A stretch of 20,640 nt of DNA from an uncultured Acidobacteriota bacterium (GTDB taxonomy: Bacteria; Acidobacteriota; Terriglobia; Terriglobales; Acidobacteriaceae), in contig CAIZGA010000124.1 in the NCBI GenBank assembly GCA_903932385.1, positions 1 to 20,640 of the forward strand, written 5' to 3'. Under the pieces are notes generated by a model. It was not told where the DNA came from. It saw only the letters and a program-made list of their open reading frames with translations, and ran no database searches. Below, piece after piece: positions 1 to 8,239 of the stretch; within the stretch, counting starts at the first letter, position 1; each line of letters opens with the position of its first letter. A program made the position numbers and the translations under genes.

Positions 1-102
1 AGCGGCGGATGCGGTGAGGGGAGCGACGGCTGCCGCTGCCGATAGCAGGCCGGAGCGCTTCAGCAGGTCGCGACGCGACCAGCGCAGGTTATTCAGTGCC
101 AT
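1..102 (-). CDS. N-terminus of a Tat-exported protein (partial, runs off left edge)
   Basis: Only the first 34 codons are in the window. The protein opens with a short n-region, then W-S-R-R-D-L-L-K-R (residues 8-16), then an Ala/Leu-rich hydrophobic stretch (about 18-34). This is a good twin-arginine (Tat) signal, so the mature protein is probably exported folded to the periplasm. The ATG at 102 is chosen because GAGG lies 8 nt upstream and the Tat motif falls at the expected distance. The gene lies 94 bp downstream of the SelA-like gene on the same strand and is probably cotranscribed with it. Its enzymatic identity cannot be judged from the visible part. In comparable loci such neighbours are often amidohydrolases or other secreted catabolic enzymes, but that is only context. 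Confidence 0.75.
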   Translation of the reverse strand, partial: MALNNLRWSRRDLLKRSGLLSAAAAVAPLTASAA

Positions 103-154
103 GTTCTTTGCCTCGCAAGTGTTGATGATTTCTGTATTGTTGACTACATTTGTT

Positions 155-184
155 TCGGGCCGACAGCATATCGCTTGTCGGCCC
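155..184. repeat. perfect 10-bp inverted repeat (hairpin) between the SelA-like gene and the Tat-protein gene
   Basis: Arms CGGGCCGACA (155-164) and TGTCGGCCCG (175-184) pair perfectly around a 10-nt loop. There is no T-run on either side, so it is a poor intrinsic terminator. It lies between two codirectional minus-strand genes. Possible roles are mRNA 3'-end protection, differential expression of the two cistrons, or a dispersed palindromic repeat. Confidence 0.6.
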
Positions 185-196
185 GTGTGGGAGTAC

Positions 197-1486
197 TTAT
201 GCTTTTTTCTTGTTGCTCAGCAAAGCGTGAATATGATTGCCGACGATGGTGTCTTCGCCCGGCTGCAACATCCACACGCCAACCACCAGTGTGTTTGCAT
301 CCGAGGGGATACCCTGGTTCGGCCGGTGGCCGGTGTTCGGGTTCAGCTCGATTGAAGGCTTGCCCGTGCGCAATGCCGTAACAATGTCGCGCGTGCTCTT
401 GCCCACAACGGCCGGGTCAAAGCGAATCAACAGGTGCGGCACGTGATTGGCAATCATCGGCACCACAATCTCCGTCTTCACAGAGGGGACATTCTTCACG
501 ATGCGCGCGATGTTTTCCGCACGCTTGTGATAGTCACCCTGCATGGTCTCTTCGGTATGCGAGAGGACCCAGTCCACCGCAGCCGCCATGCCCACTACCT
601 GTTCCTTGGCAACCTTCATGCCGCGGCCAACGCCGTCGCCTGGGTTGTCATTCGCCAGCGCATAGTCGATGTACTTCTTCTTGCCCAGCAGCAGGCCGGC
701 ATTCTGCGGTCCGCGCATGCCCTTGCCGCCTGAGAAGCAAACCAGATCGAAACCCATCTTGGTAAAGTTCCACAGGTTGGAGATGGGAGGAATTTCTGCC
801 GCCACATCCACACTGCAGGGGATGCCATGCGAGTGCGCGACCGAGAGCCAATCCTCATGGCTCACCTGGCTGGGGTAAGAATTCAGGTAATGTGCCTGAA
901 TGGTATTGGGTCCGAAGGCGGCTTTGTATTCATCCAATCCGGTGACCTCAACGAACTTGATGCCTGCCGAATACATTGAGTGGTTGTAGTCTGCGCGATG
1001 GCTGCGCTGGATGATGACTTCATTCTTCATCTTGCTGGCGTTCTGCGGAATGTCCCGCGGGGAACAATTGTTGGCCGCCTGCATGCAGGCCGCGGCGGCT
1101 AACGTGAGTGAGCTGCAACAACCGCAACTCACCAACGCGTCATCGCACTGAACTTTGCTGGCGATGTACGCGCCGGCCTTGCGCTGCAGGTCCACCAGAT
1201 GCACGGGGTGCTTGGCGGCTTCAGTGGCTGCCTGCTGTACTATCGGTGCTTCAATGGAACCGGTGTATACGGTGAGCGTGCCGGCGGCGTTGATGATTTT
1301 TGTCACGCCCAGCTTCTCGTAGTAGTCCACGTGCGAAGCCGCGTGCGCCGGGGCTGCGGTGGTTGCGCCCAATGCGCGGGCCGCGCCGCCGAGAAACGGA
1401 GTCGCACCAACGGCAGCCATGGCTGCTTGCGACCACTGCAGAAAACGGCGACGGCTGAGGTTCTTTTCATTGTTGGAAAGTGTCAT
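197..1486 (-). CDS. Tat-exported SelA-like PLP-dependent enzyme (DgaE/SelA family)
   Basis: A 429-aa fold-type-I PLP enzyme of the group holding bacterial selenocysteine synthase SelA and D-glucosaminate-6-phosphate ammonia lyase DgaE. Visible marks are the substrate/cofactor region around residues 60-110, the DVAAE motif (Asp227, expected to contact the pyridine ring) and F-S-G-G-K-G, whose Lys255 should form the Schiff base, followed by RGPQNAG. The N-terminus carries a Tat signal (S-R-R-R-F-L-Q at 11-17, hydrophobic region, A-H-A cleavage site near 49), so it should act in the periplasm. That argues against tRNA selenylation and for catabolism of an amino sugar, hydroxy or amino acid. The ATG at 1486 has GAGG 10 nt upstream; an extension to 1573 would bury the Tat signal. 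Unusual is a Cys-rich stretch (C114, C121, C123, C124, C134, C141) where relatives mostly have Ala/Ser/Gly. It sits 64 bp after the response regulator. Substrate unknown. Confidence 0.85.
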   Translation of the reverse strand: MTLSNNEKNLSRRRFLQWSQAAMAAVGATPFLGGAARALGATTAAPAHAASHVDYYEKLGVTKIINAAGTLTVYTGSIEAPIVQQAATEAAKHPVHLVDLQRKAGAYIASKVQCDDALVSCGCCSSLTLAAAACMQAANNCSPRDIPQNASKMKNEVIIQRSHRADYNHSMYSAGIKFVEVTGLDEYKAAFGPNTIQAHYLNSYPSQVSHEDWLSVAHSHGIPCSVDVAAEIPPISNLWNFTKMGFDLVCFSGGKGMRGPQNAGLLLGKKKYIDYALANDNPGDGVGRGMKVAKEQVVGMAAAVDWVLSHTEETMQGDYHKRAENIARIVKNVPSVKTEIVVPMIANHVPHLLIRFDPAVVGKSTRDIVTALRTGKPSIELNPNTGHRPNQGIPSDANTLVVGVWMLQPGEDTIVGNHIHALLSNKKKA

Positions 1487-1550
1487 CGGTGTCAGTCCTC
1501 TTAAATGGTTTTGAATTGCATTGATGCGTTTGAAAAGAGAGATTCCAATA

Positions 1551-2174
1551 TTAGTCCAGATGCACAACGCCACGCTGAATGGCGTAGATGGTGGCCTGTG
1601 TGCGGTCGCGTGCGCCCATTTTTTCCAGCACCGCGCTCACATGCATGCGCACCGTTTTTTCTGCAACGCCAAGTTCGCCGGCAATCTCGCGATTGGTGCA
1701 GCCCTGCGTGATGCAACGCAACACTTCCTTCTCGCGCGGAGTCAGGTCCACATTGTGCATGCGTTCCATCAGCCGGTCCATCACCGGTGCCGGAAGGAAA
1801 CGCAGGTTTCGGTCTGCTGAATTGATGGCGTTGATAATTTCTTCGCCGCTGGCGTCCTTGGTAAGGTAGCCGATGGCGCCGCTGCGTACAGCAGAGTAAA
1901 CATCCTCACTGCCGCACAGGTTGGAGAGCACAACAATGCGTGCAGGGCGGGCTTCACGCCGTAATTGATGGATGACTTCAAGGCCACTGATGCGCGGCAG
2001 ACGCAGGTCCAAAAGAACTACATCGGGGTGCAGCGCGCGATACATGCGGATGCCCTGTTCGCCATCACCGGCGACGCCGACCACACAGACATGTCCGTGT
2101 CCCGTCAGCACGGTTTGCAGCGCCATGCGGGCGAGAAAGTGATCTTCAATCAGAAGGACACGTATCTGTCTCAT
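1551..2174 (-). CDS. NarL/FixJ-family response regulator (orphan)
   Basis: A 207-aa two-domain regulator. The N-terminal receiver (about 1-120) has the acidic pair E10/D11, phospho-acceptor D56 in V-V-L-L-D-L-R-L-P, the Ser of V-V-L-S-N and the conserved Lys in Y-L-T-K-D. The C-terminal LuxR-type helix-turn-helix begins L-T-P-R-E-K-E-V-L-R and continues through N-R-E-I-A. It should bind DNA as a phosphorylation-controlled dimer. The ATG at 2174 has AAGG 8 nt upstream; a TTG at 2195 is possible but worse. No histidine kinase lies in the window, so its partner is unknown. It sits between an MFS transporter (107 bp upstream) and the SelA-like enzyme (64 bp downstream), all on the minus strand, which suggests it controls this putative catabolic unit. 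Confidence 0.92.
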   Translation of the reverse strand: MRQIRVLLIEDHFLARMALQTVLTGHGHVCVVGVAGDGEQGIRMYRALHPDVVLLDLRLPRISGLEVIHQLRREARPARIVVLSNLCGSEDVYSAVRSGAIGYLTKDASGEEIINAINSADRNLRFLPAPVMDRLMERMHNVDLTPREKEVLRCITQGCTNREIAGELGVAEKTVRMHVSAVLEKMGARDRTQATIYAIQRGVVHLD

Positions 2175-2281
2175 GCAGACGACCTTGTTGAACAAAGCTG
2201 CAGGATTTAATTCACAACGATTTCGCGCAGAAACTCTACACAGGCAAAGTGGCTATCATCCAGCTATTACAGGCGGCATGG

Positions 2282-3586
2282 TCACGACTCGAGCGATCGC
2301 TCCGGATGGACTACGAGCCAGGAGAGCGCTCCGATAACGGCCAGAGTTGCGGCAACATTGAACGATGTCGTCCAGCCGAAATTTTGCGCCAGCCAGGGCG
2401 TCAGCGACGCGGTGATGGCTCCGCCAATCTGGCCGCTCATGTTCACGATGGATGAGAAGACGCCGGAACTTCTACCGGCGATATCCACGGAGACCGACCA
2501 GAATGTGCTTTGCGAAAGGTACATCGCACCGGCGCCGGCGGAAAGAATCAACCCGGCCAGCCGTGGCCCATGCACCTGCGAACCAACCACCAGCAGCGGC
2601 GCGGTCAGCAGCAGTGAGACGGATGCGAGATAGCAGCGACCGACGCGCAGTCCATAAGCCCGTGTCAGCTTGTCTGAAAGTGCGCCGCCGATGAGGCTGA
2701 AGACCGTCATGCAAAGGAACGGGAACATGGAGTAGAACGCGCTCGACTTCAAGTCAAAGCCGCGCACCTGCACCAGATAGATATAGAACCAGCTGAAGAA
2801 GACCCACGCGATGTAACCGAAGGTGAAGTAGCCAAGCATCAGCGCAGCCAAATCGATACGCCGGAAGATGGTGCGCCAGGAAATCTTTGCCACTGCCGGC
2901 GGCTGTGTCGTCGTCGGCGTGCTGGTGGTGTAGAAGGTAAGGCCTTCGCGGATTTCGTTCAACTCTGTGCGAGATACGCCCGGGTGTTCTTCCGGTGTAT
3001 TGCGGGAGAAAATCCACCACACCGCACCGGCGCAGAGATCGACCACTGCGCTAAACCAGAAGGCGGAACGCCAGCCGTGTGTGGAGATGATCCAGGTGAG
3101 CAGGGGCGGGGTGAGTCCGCTGCCAGCGCCAACGCCGGCAAAGATGAGCCCGTTGATGAAGCCGCGCTCTTCTTTTGGAATCCACATGGCGACGAATTGA
3201 TTGGCCGCTGGATAGATGACGGACTCGCCAACGCCAAGCGTGCATCGTATGCCGATGAGCATGAACAACGCGCCCGGAACGTGCGTGGGCAGAACGGCGG
3301 TCAGCATGGTGGCCGTTGCCTGGCACAGCACGCCGATGGCCAGCACGCGCCGCGGACCGTAACGTGCCGCCAGCACACCGGCCGGCAGCTGGAAGCATGC
3401 GTAGCCGATTAGAAATGATGAGAGGATCCAGCCAAGATGCTGGTTGCCGAGACCGTACTCGCGGCTGATTTGCAGGCCGGCGACGGAGATATTTGTGCGA
3501 TCAAGAAATGCAACGCCGCTGAGAATAAACAGCCAGAAGGCCAGAAAATATCTCACGCGGGTTCGACGTACACCTGCAATTCGCAT
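2282..3586 (-). CDS. MFS transporter, anion:cation symporter (ACS)-like
   Basis: A 434-aa inner-membrane secondary transporter with about 12 hydrophobic segments. The N-terminal F-L-D-R-T-N-I-S segment after TM1 is the usual mark of the ACS branch (sugar-acid, phthalate, galactonate and glucarate permeases). The loop between TM2 and TM3 has G-V-L-A-A-R-Y-G-P-R-R, the MFS motif A. Length is typical. ATG 3586 is preferred because GAG lies 5 nt upstream; the GTG at 3592 would overlap that signal. It is the first gene of a minus-strand series (MFS, response regulator, SelA-like enzyme, Tat protein), so it probably imports the substrate or product of that set, plausibly an organic or sugar acid. 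Substrate specificity cannot be read from sequence. Confidence 0.88.
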   Translation of the reverse strand: MRIAGVRRTRVRYFLAFWLFILSGVAFLDRTNISVAGLQISREYGLGNQHLGWILSSFLIGYACFQLPAGVLAARYGPRRVLAIGVLCQATATMLTAVLPTHVPGALFMLIGIRCTLGVGESVIYPAANQFVAMWIPKEERGFINGLIFAGVGAGSGLTPPLLTWIISTHGWRSAFWFSAVVDLCAGAVWWIFSRNTPEEHPGVSRTELNEIREGLTFYTTSTPTTTQPPAVAKISWRTIFRRIDLAALMLGYFTFGYIAWVFFSWFYIYLVQVRGFDLKSSAFYSMFPFLCMTVFSLIGGALSDKLTRAYGLRVGRCYLASVSLLLTAPLLVVGSQVHGPRLAGLILSAGAGAMYLSQSTFWSVSVDIAGRSSGVFSSIVNMSGQIGGAITASLTPWLAQNFGWTTSFNVAATLAVIGALSWLVVHPERSLES

Positions 3587-3713
3587 TATCACTCAATACA
3601 CCGGTTCGTTGGAGTTTCTATACAGTAAGCACTCTAATACATCGCACATGCAATTTGCTCCTGCACTGTAAGGCGATTGTCCTATGCAGGTTGGAAAAAT
3701 CTGCGGAGAAAAT

Positions 3714-5066
3714 CTATTTGCCGATGCAGAAGCTCGAGAATATCAGGTTGAGAACATCGTCGCTCGTGGTGGCTCCGGTCAGCGAGTCCAGCGCACGCAG
3801 CGCGGCGTAGAGATCGAGCATCAGCATCTCATGTGGAGTCTGCCGCGAGAGCGCAGCCAGCGATGCATCCAGTGCAGCAATTGCCGAAGTGATGGCCTGC
3901 TGCTGGCGCAAGTTGGTGATTAATCCATTCTCGCTGCTGGCTCCGTGGCGGATGCGTTGCAATACAAGCTCGCGTAGCGCGTCTATGCCCTCGCCGGTGA
4001 GCGCGGAGGTAGGCACAGCGCCGGCCGGTGGAGTGTTGCCGGATTGATTTTTGATTAGGTCACATTTGTTCCATGCAATCAGGCCGTCGCGTTCGGCCAC
4101 AATCGCCAGAAGATCTTCATCCTCTTTGCCCAGCGGCTCGCTGGCATCCAGCACCAGCAGAACGAATTCCGCAGCGGCAACGGCTTCGCGCGTTTTTTGG
4201 ATACCCATCGCTTCGGCTTCATTGCCCGCGGTGCGTATGCCGGCTGTATCCACGAGTTCAATCGGTATGCCGCCGAGAGAAATATGTTCTTTTACCAGAT
4301 CGCGAGTTGTTCCGGGCTCGGCGGTGACAATGGCGCGTTCATGCTGCACCAATTGGTTGAAGAGCGAACTCTTGCCCACATTCGGCCGGCCGCATAGAGC
4401 GAGAGTCAGTCCATCGCGAACCAGACGCCCGTAGGCAAAACTTTCGGCCAACTGCACCAACAAATCTTTTACGGATTCAATTTGCGCGCGAATTTTTTCT
4501 GCTGGAAGTACATCCACATCGTCTTCGGCAAAATCAATTCCGGCTTCGAGCGCGGCAATCAGATTCAACAGCAACTGTTTTGCCGGATGTAGGCGGCGGC
4601 TCAACGCGCCATCCATCTGCTCGGCGGCAATGCGCGCCTGGTGCAGCGTCTGCGCGGCAATCAGATCGTGAACGGCCTCGGCCTGCGTCAGGTCCATGCG
4701 GCCGTTGAGAAATGCGCGGCGGGTAAACTCTCCCGGCTCTGCCAGACGAGCGCCCAGTCCCAACGCGTGTCGAAGCATCGCTTCCAACACTACCGGCGCG
4801 CCATGCGCGGCAATTTCTACGATGTCTTCTCCGGTGTAGCTGTGCGGCGCGGCAAAGAACGTCACCACAACATCGTCCAGCCGATCGCCGTCCGCATCCA
4901 GCACTTCGCCAAAGCGTGCCTGTGCCGCGGCCAGCGGATGCCGCAACCGCAGCATCGGCGTGGCAATCGCCTGCGCCTGCGGCCCGGCCAGCCGCACAAT
5001 GCCGATGCCGCCGCGGCCCGGCGGGGTGGAGATGGCAACAATAGTTTCCTGCTCGTTTTCAGCCAC
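3714..5066 (-). CDS. mnmE: tRNA uridine-5-carboxymethylaminomethyl modification GTPase MnmE
   Basis: A 450-aa MnmE/TrmE which, with MnmG, modifies U34 of certain tRNAs (cmnm5U) in the cytoplasm. The N-terminal formyl-THF-binding domain (about 1-120) starts T-I-V-A-I-S-T-P-P-G-R-G-G. The helical domain encloses the G domain with G1 GRPNVGKSS (226-234), TTRD, G3 DTAG (273-276) and G4 NKCD (333-336). The protein ends in the diagnostic C-I-G-K, whose Cys is essential in the family. All motifs are intact and the length is normal. The start is a GTG at 5066 with no strong Shine-Dalgarno. The gene is divergent from alr, with 44 bp between the starts, so both promoters must lie within or close to that gap. 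Confidence 0.97.
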   Translation of the reverse strand: MAENEQETIVAISTPPGRGGIGIVRLAGPQAQAIATPMLRLRHPLAAAQARFGEVLDADGDRLDDVVVTFFAAPHSYTGEDIVEIAAHGAPVVLEAMLRHALGLGARLAEPGEFTRRAFLNGRMDLTQAEAVHDLIAAQTLHQARIAAEQMDGALSRRLHPAKQLLLNLIAALEAGIDFAEDDVDVLPAEKIRAQIESVKDLLVQLAESFAYGRLVRDGLTLALCGRPNVGKSSLFNQLVQHERAIVTAEPGTTRDLVKEHISLGGIPIELVDTAGIRTAGNEAEAMGIQKTREAVAAAEFVLLVLDASEPLGKEDEDLLAIVAERDGLIAWNKCDLIKNQSGNTPPAGAVPTSALTGEGIDALRELVLQRIRHGASSENGLITNLRQQQAITSAIAALDASLAALSRQTPHEMLMLDLYAALRALDSLTGATTSDDVLNLIFSSFCIGK

Positions 5067-5110
5067 AGCATTATTGTATGCACCGGCGGCAAGGTTACGA
5101 TGGAGACAGC

Positions 5111-6325
5111 ATGATTACACGCACGCGTCCCATCTGGGCAGAGATTTCGCGCTCGCGGTTGATGAAAAATTTTCACGCGGTGCAACAAGCGGCTGGTGCT
5201 GGTTCCGGTCTGCTGGCCGTGGTCAAGGCCAATGCTTACGGGCATGGATCGCCGCAGTGCGCGCCCATTCTGGCCGAAGCGGGTGCCGAGTGGCTTGGCG
5301 TCACCAGCGTGGATGAAGGCATCCTCGTGCGCGCCTCATGCAAGGCCAACGGATTTTCTCCCGCGATTCTGGTGATGTGCAGTCTGTGGCAGGGCGAAGC
5401 CGCAGCGGTTTATGACCATAATCTGACGCCGGTGGTTTGGGAGCCGTATCATCTTGACCTGCTCGAAGCGGAAGCTGCGCGGCGCGGCGATGCATCGGGC
5501 GAAATCAATGTGCATCTGGAAATTGATACCGGCATGTCGCGTCAGGGAGTGGCCCCCGGCGCGGCGCTGGCTGCGTTGTTGCCGCGATTTCAGCAGGGCC
5601 TGCTGCGGCTCTCCGGCGTGATGATGCACTTTGCCAGTGCTGAAGTTGCCGATGCTGCGATGAATGCTCGGCAGGTGGATATTTTTTCGCATGCGGTGGA
5701 ACAAATCGCTGCAGCAGGTTTGCAGCCGCAGTGGATTCACGCGGGCAATTCTTCCACCGTGGATGTTGGTGTTGAGTTGCCTGGATTGGCCGCGTTGGCT
5801 GCGCGATTTCAAGCGCGTCCCATGCCGCGTGCCGGCCTCGCGTTATATGGATATTGTCTGCCGGTTGAATCATCCGACGCATCCACCATCGGTGAACTGG
5901 CGGCCAAGCTGCAGCCGGTGCTGACGTGGAAGACGCGCATCGTTGCACTGCGAGAAGTGAAGGCCGGCGATACCATCGGTTACAGCGCGACTTACACCGC
6001 GCCACGCAAGATGAAGTTGGCGTTGCTGCCTGTGGGTTATGCCGATGGCTACCGTCGCGAACTTTCCGGCAGCGACACAACGCCCGGGGCTGCCGTGCTG
6101 GTGCGTGGCCAGCGCGTGCCGATTGTCGGTCGCGTTTCCATGGACCTGACGATTGTGGATGTGTCAGCGTTACCCGATGCTGTGATCGGCGATGAAGCGG
6201 TACTGATTGGCGAGCAGGACAGCCAACGTATCGGCGCCGATGAACTGGCCCGAATCGCCGATACGATTCCCTACGAAATTCTCTGCGGCATCAGCGATCG
6301 CGTCCCGCGGCGTGTAGTCGAGTAG
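5111..6325 (+). CDS. alr: alanine racemase
   Basis: Interconverts L- and D-alanine with PLP, supplying D-Ala for peptidoglycan. A 404-aa protein, somewhat longer than the common 360-390. The N-terminal TIM-barrel holds A-V-V-K-A-N-A-Y-G-H-G with PLP-binding Lys39. The C-terminal beta domain holds I-G-Y-S-A-T-Y with the second catalytic base Tyr291, and V-S-M-D-L-T. The ATG at 5111 has GGAG just upstream; the longer reading from 5078 adds residues that do not look like the family N-terminus. It is followed 50 bp later by glyA on the same strand, so the pair may be cotranscribed. It is divergent from mnmE. Confidence 0.96.
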   Translation: MITRTRPIWAEISRSRLMKNFHAVQQAAGAGSGLLAVVKANAYGHGSPQCAPILAEAGAEWLGVTSVDEGILVRASCKANGFSPAILVMCSLWQGEAAAVYDHNLTPVVWEPYHLDLLEAEAARRGDASGEINVHLEIDTGMSRQGVAPGAALAALLPRFQQGLLRLSGVMMHFASAEVADAAMNARQVDIFSHAVEQIAAAGLQPQWIHAGNSSTVDVGVELPGLAALAARFQARPMPRAGLALYGYCLPVESSDASTIGELAAKLQPVLTWKTRIVALREVKAGDTIGYSATYTAPRKMKLALLPVGYADGYRRELSGSDTTPGAAVLVRGQRVPIVGRVSMDLTIVDVSALPDAVIGDEAVLIGEQDSQRIGADELARIADTIPYEILCGISDRVPRRVVE

Positions 6326-6375
6326 CGAAATTCCGCCGCAAGGCCCCGCTCCGCAGAACGCGGTAAAATATAGGC

Positions 6376-7662
6376 ATGGCGAACCCAATAAACCCGCGCA
6401 TGTCTCTTCCGCTGGCGCAAGCTGACCCGGACATCTTCCACCAAATTGAGAACGAAATTCTCCGCCAGCACGAGGGGCTGGAGATGATTGCCTCGGAAAA
6501 CTTTGTCAGCCGTGCCGTTCTGGAAGCTGCGGGCAGCGTCTTCACCAACAAATATGCCGAGGGATATCCCGGCCGCCGCTATTACGGTGGTTGCGAGTTT
6601 ACCGATGTGGTGGAGAACCTGGCGCGCGACCGTGCCAAGCAGCTTTTCGGCGCCGAGTATGCCAACGTGCAGCCGCACTCCGGTTCGCAGGCCAATGCCG
6701 CCGCGTATATGACGCTGCTGGAACCGGGCGAAACGATTCTGGGACTGGACCTGGCGCACGGCGGCCACCTGACCCACGGCCACAAGTTGAATTTTTCCGG
6801 CAAGCTCTATCGCATCGTCGGCTACAGCGTTCGCAAGGACACAGAAACGCTGGACTACGACGAGATTGAAGAGATTGCCGTGCGCGTGCAGCCCAAGGTG
6901 ATTGTCGGCGGCGGCAGCGCCTATCCCCGCACACTCGACTTCCCCCGCCTGCGCCAGATTGCCGACAAGGCCGGCGCAAAGCTGATGGTGGATATGGCGC
7001 ACATCTCCGGTCTGGTGGCCGGTGGCGCACATCCTTCGCCGGTACCGTATGCCCACGTCACCACTACCACCACGCACAAGACGCTGCGCGGACCGCGTTC
7101 GGGTCTCATCCTGACTACCGCCGATCATGGCCCTGCCATCGACAAGGCAGTCTTTCCCGGACATCAGGGCGGACCGCTGGTGCACATCGTTGCGGCCAAG
7201 GCCGTTGCGTTCAATGAAGCGTTGCAGCCGGAGTTCAAAAAATATGCGCATCAGATTGTCGCCAATGCCCAGGCGCTGGCAGCATCGCTGAGCGAAGCCG
7301 GTTATCGCATCATCTCCGGCGGCACAGATACGCATCTGGTGCTGGTCGATGTCTTTTCGCGCGGCATGTTGGGATCGGAAGCGGAGACGGCACTCGGCGT
7401 CGCCGGCATCACCGTGAACAAGAACGCGATTCCGTATGACACCAACCCGCCGATGAAGCCGAGCGGCATTCGCATCGGAACACCGGCACTCACCACGCGT
7501 GGCATGGGCGTTCCTGAGATGCAGCAGATTGGCAAATGGATTGCCGAAGCATTAGAGCACCCCAACGACGCGGCGTATCTGGCCAAGGTGCGCGGCAATG
7601 TTCTGGAACTCGCAGAGGCCTTTCCGATTTACGGTTGGCTGCGCGAAACCATTACGGCTTAG
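6376..7662 (+). CDS. glyA: serine hydroxymethyltransferase
   Basis: A 428-aa PLP enzyme converting serine and THF to glycine and 5,10-methylene-THF, the main one-carbon source. Motifs are E-M-I-A-S-E-N-F near the N-terminus, [12 protein letters not shown], the HSGSQAN cofactor region, D-M-A-H-I-S-G-L and T-T-T-T-T-H-K with Schiff-base Lys235. Length is normal. The ATG at 6376 has only a weak ribosome site (TAGG 1 nt before); a TAAAAT hexamer just upstream could be a -10 box, but this is unproven. It follows alr by 50 bp. A hairpin after the stop separates it from the convergent zinc-ribbon gene. Confidence 0.97.
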   Translation: MANPINPRMSLPLAQADPDIFHQIENEILRQHEGLEMIASENFVSRAVLEAAGSVFTNKYAEGYPGRRYYGGCEFTDVVENLARDRAKQLFGAEYANVQPHSGSQANAAAYMTLLEPGETILGLDLAHGGHLTHGHKLNFSGKLYRIVGYSVRKDTETLDYDEIEEIAVRVQPKVIVGGGSAYPRTLDFPRLRQIADKAGAKLMVDMAHISGLVAGGAHPSPVPYAHVTTTTTHKTLRGPRSGLILTTADHGPAIDKAVFPGHQGGPLVHIVAAKAVAFNEALQPEFKKYAHQIVANAQALAASLSEAGYRIISGGTDTHLVLVDVFSRGMLGSEAETALGVAGITVNKNAIPYDTNPPMKPSGIRIGTPALTTRGMGVPEMQQIGKWIAEALEHPNDAAYLAKVRGNVLELAEAFPIYGWLRETITA

Positions 7663-7690
7663 AAATTTTCAATCGGTAGTTTTCACAACA

Positions 7691-7722
7691 GAGCTTCCGC
7701 AGTCACGAGCTGCGGGAGCTTC
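7691..7722. terminator. hairpin between convergent glyA and zinc-ribbon gene
   Basis: Arms 7691-7702 and 7710-7722 (GCTTCCGCAG versus CTGCGGGAGC, one G-U pair) form a stem around a 7-nt loop. It lies 28 bp after the glyA stop and covers the end of the convergent minus-strand gene. The T-tract is weak in both directions, so its efficiency as an intrinsic terminator is doubtful. Confidence 0.45.
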
Positions 7723-7942
7723 TGTGTCTGCGGTGGTGACCTTCGCCTTCGGCATGACTATGTTCATGCCGCTTCCGCGACTCGGAAGAGAGCGATATCG
7801 CACTCAGCAGAAATGGACCGGACTGCCGCTGACGACAGCGCATGCAGCGCACTGGCAGTTCCAGCAGAAAGATGCGCATGAAGTCGGCGGCGCGCATGCG
7901 CGAGCGGCGAAACATGGTGGACGGGCAATACTGGCATTTCAT
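7703..7942 (-). CDS. small zinc-ribbon protein with YPVRCxxC motif and His-rich tail
   Basis: A 79-aa protein starting M-K-C-Q-Y-C, then R-R-S-R, a short Leu-rich segment and L-P-V-R-C-M-R-C. The two CxxC pairs about 30 residues apart suggest one zinc ribbon. The C-terminal third is basic and His-rich (H-E-H, G-H-H-R-R-H-R). A paralog with the same layout lies at 12207-12476. The ATG at 7942 has GGGGAAAG about 5 nt upstream, and the paralog also begins just before its first CxxC pair, which supports this start. It is convergent with glyA. I do not recognise a named family; nucleic-acid or metal binding is only a guess. Confidence 0.6.
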   Translation of the reverse strand: MKCQYCPSTMFRRSRMRAADFMRIFLLELPVRCMRCRQRQSGPFLLSAISLSSESRKRHEHSHAEGEGHHRRHRSSRSS

Positions 7943-8093
7943 GGCGCTTTCCCCAGTAAAACGTACAGCCTGTCTTGCAAAAGCGATTGTCGCACATTCT
8001 GGCGCCGGCGAAATAAACAACACATTATCAGTGGGATAGAAGACTGACGGCGAGCTGGCCGCGGCGGCGTATCTGATGTGTCACACATTCGAG

Positions 8094-8207
8094 GGATTCA
8101 TGCATTTTTACCGCGTCAACAGCGGATTCCATGCATCTAAATAAATGTATGGGGAAGGCCCCGAGCAGGGCTTGAAGACCCATCTGGTAGAGCGGGCAGC
8201 AGCCCGC
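8094..8207 (+). promoter_or_regulatory. structured upstream region of the first tandem Cys-motif gene
   Basis: This stretch lies in the 297-bp gap between the divergent small genes. It holds an imperfect repeat of GGATTC(C)ATGCAT at 8094-8105 and 8124-8136. Between the two ATGCAT palindromes is a CCGC/GCGG hairpin. Three small GC hairpins follow: GGGG/CCCC at 8151-8162, GGG/CCC near 8168-8181 and GCGGGC/GCCCGC at 8192-8207. A ribosome site (AGGAG, 8228-8232) and ATG 8240 come after. It may be promoter plus leader RNA; no known riboswitch class was recognised. Confidence 0.4.
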
Positions 8208-8239
8208 CGTAAACCGCCAAATAATACAGGAGATTAAAA

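Noticed and set aside
197..1486. Assigning the SelA-like gene as true selenocysteine synthase
   Set aside because: The Tat signal places it outside the cytoplasm and no selB or tRNA-Sec lies nearby.
6271..7335. Long minus-strand open frame (354 codons) opposite glyA
   Set aside because: It is a mirror of the GC-rich glyA codons; the glyA reading is certain and the antisense product resembles nothing.
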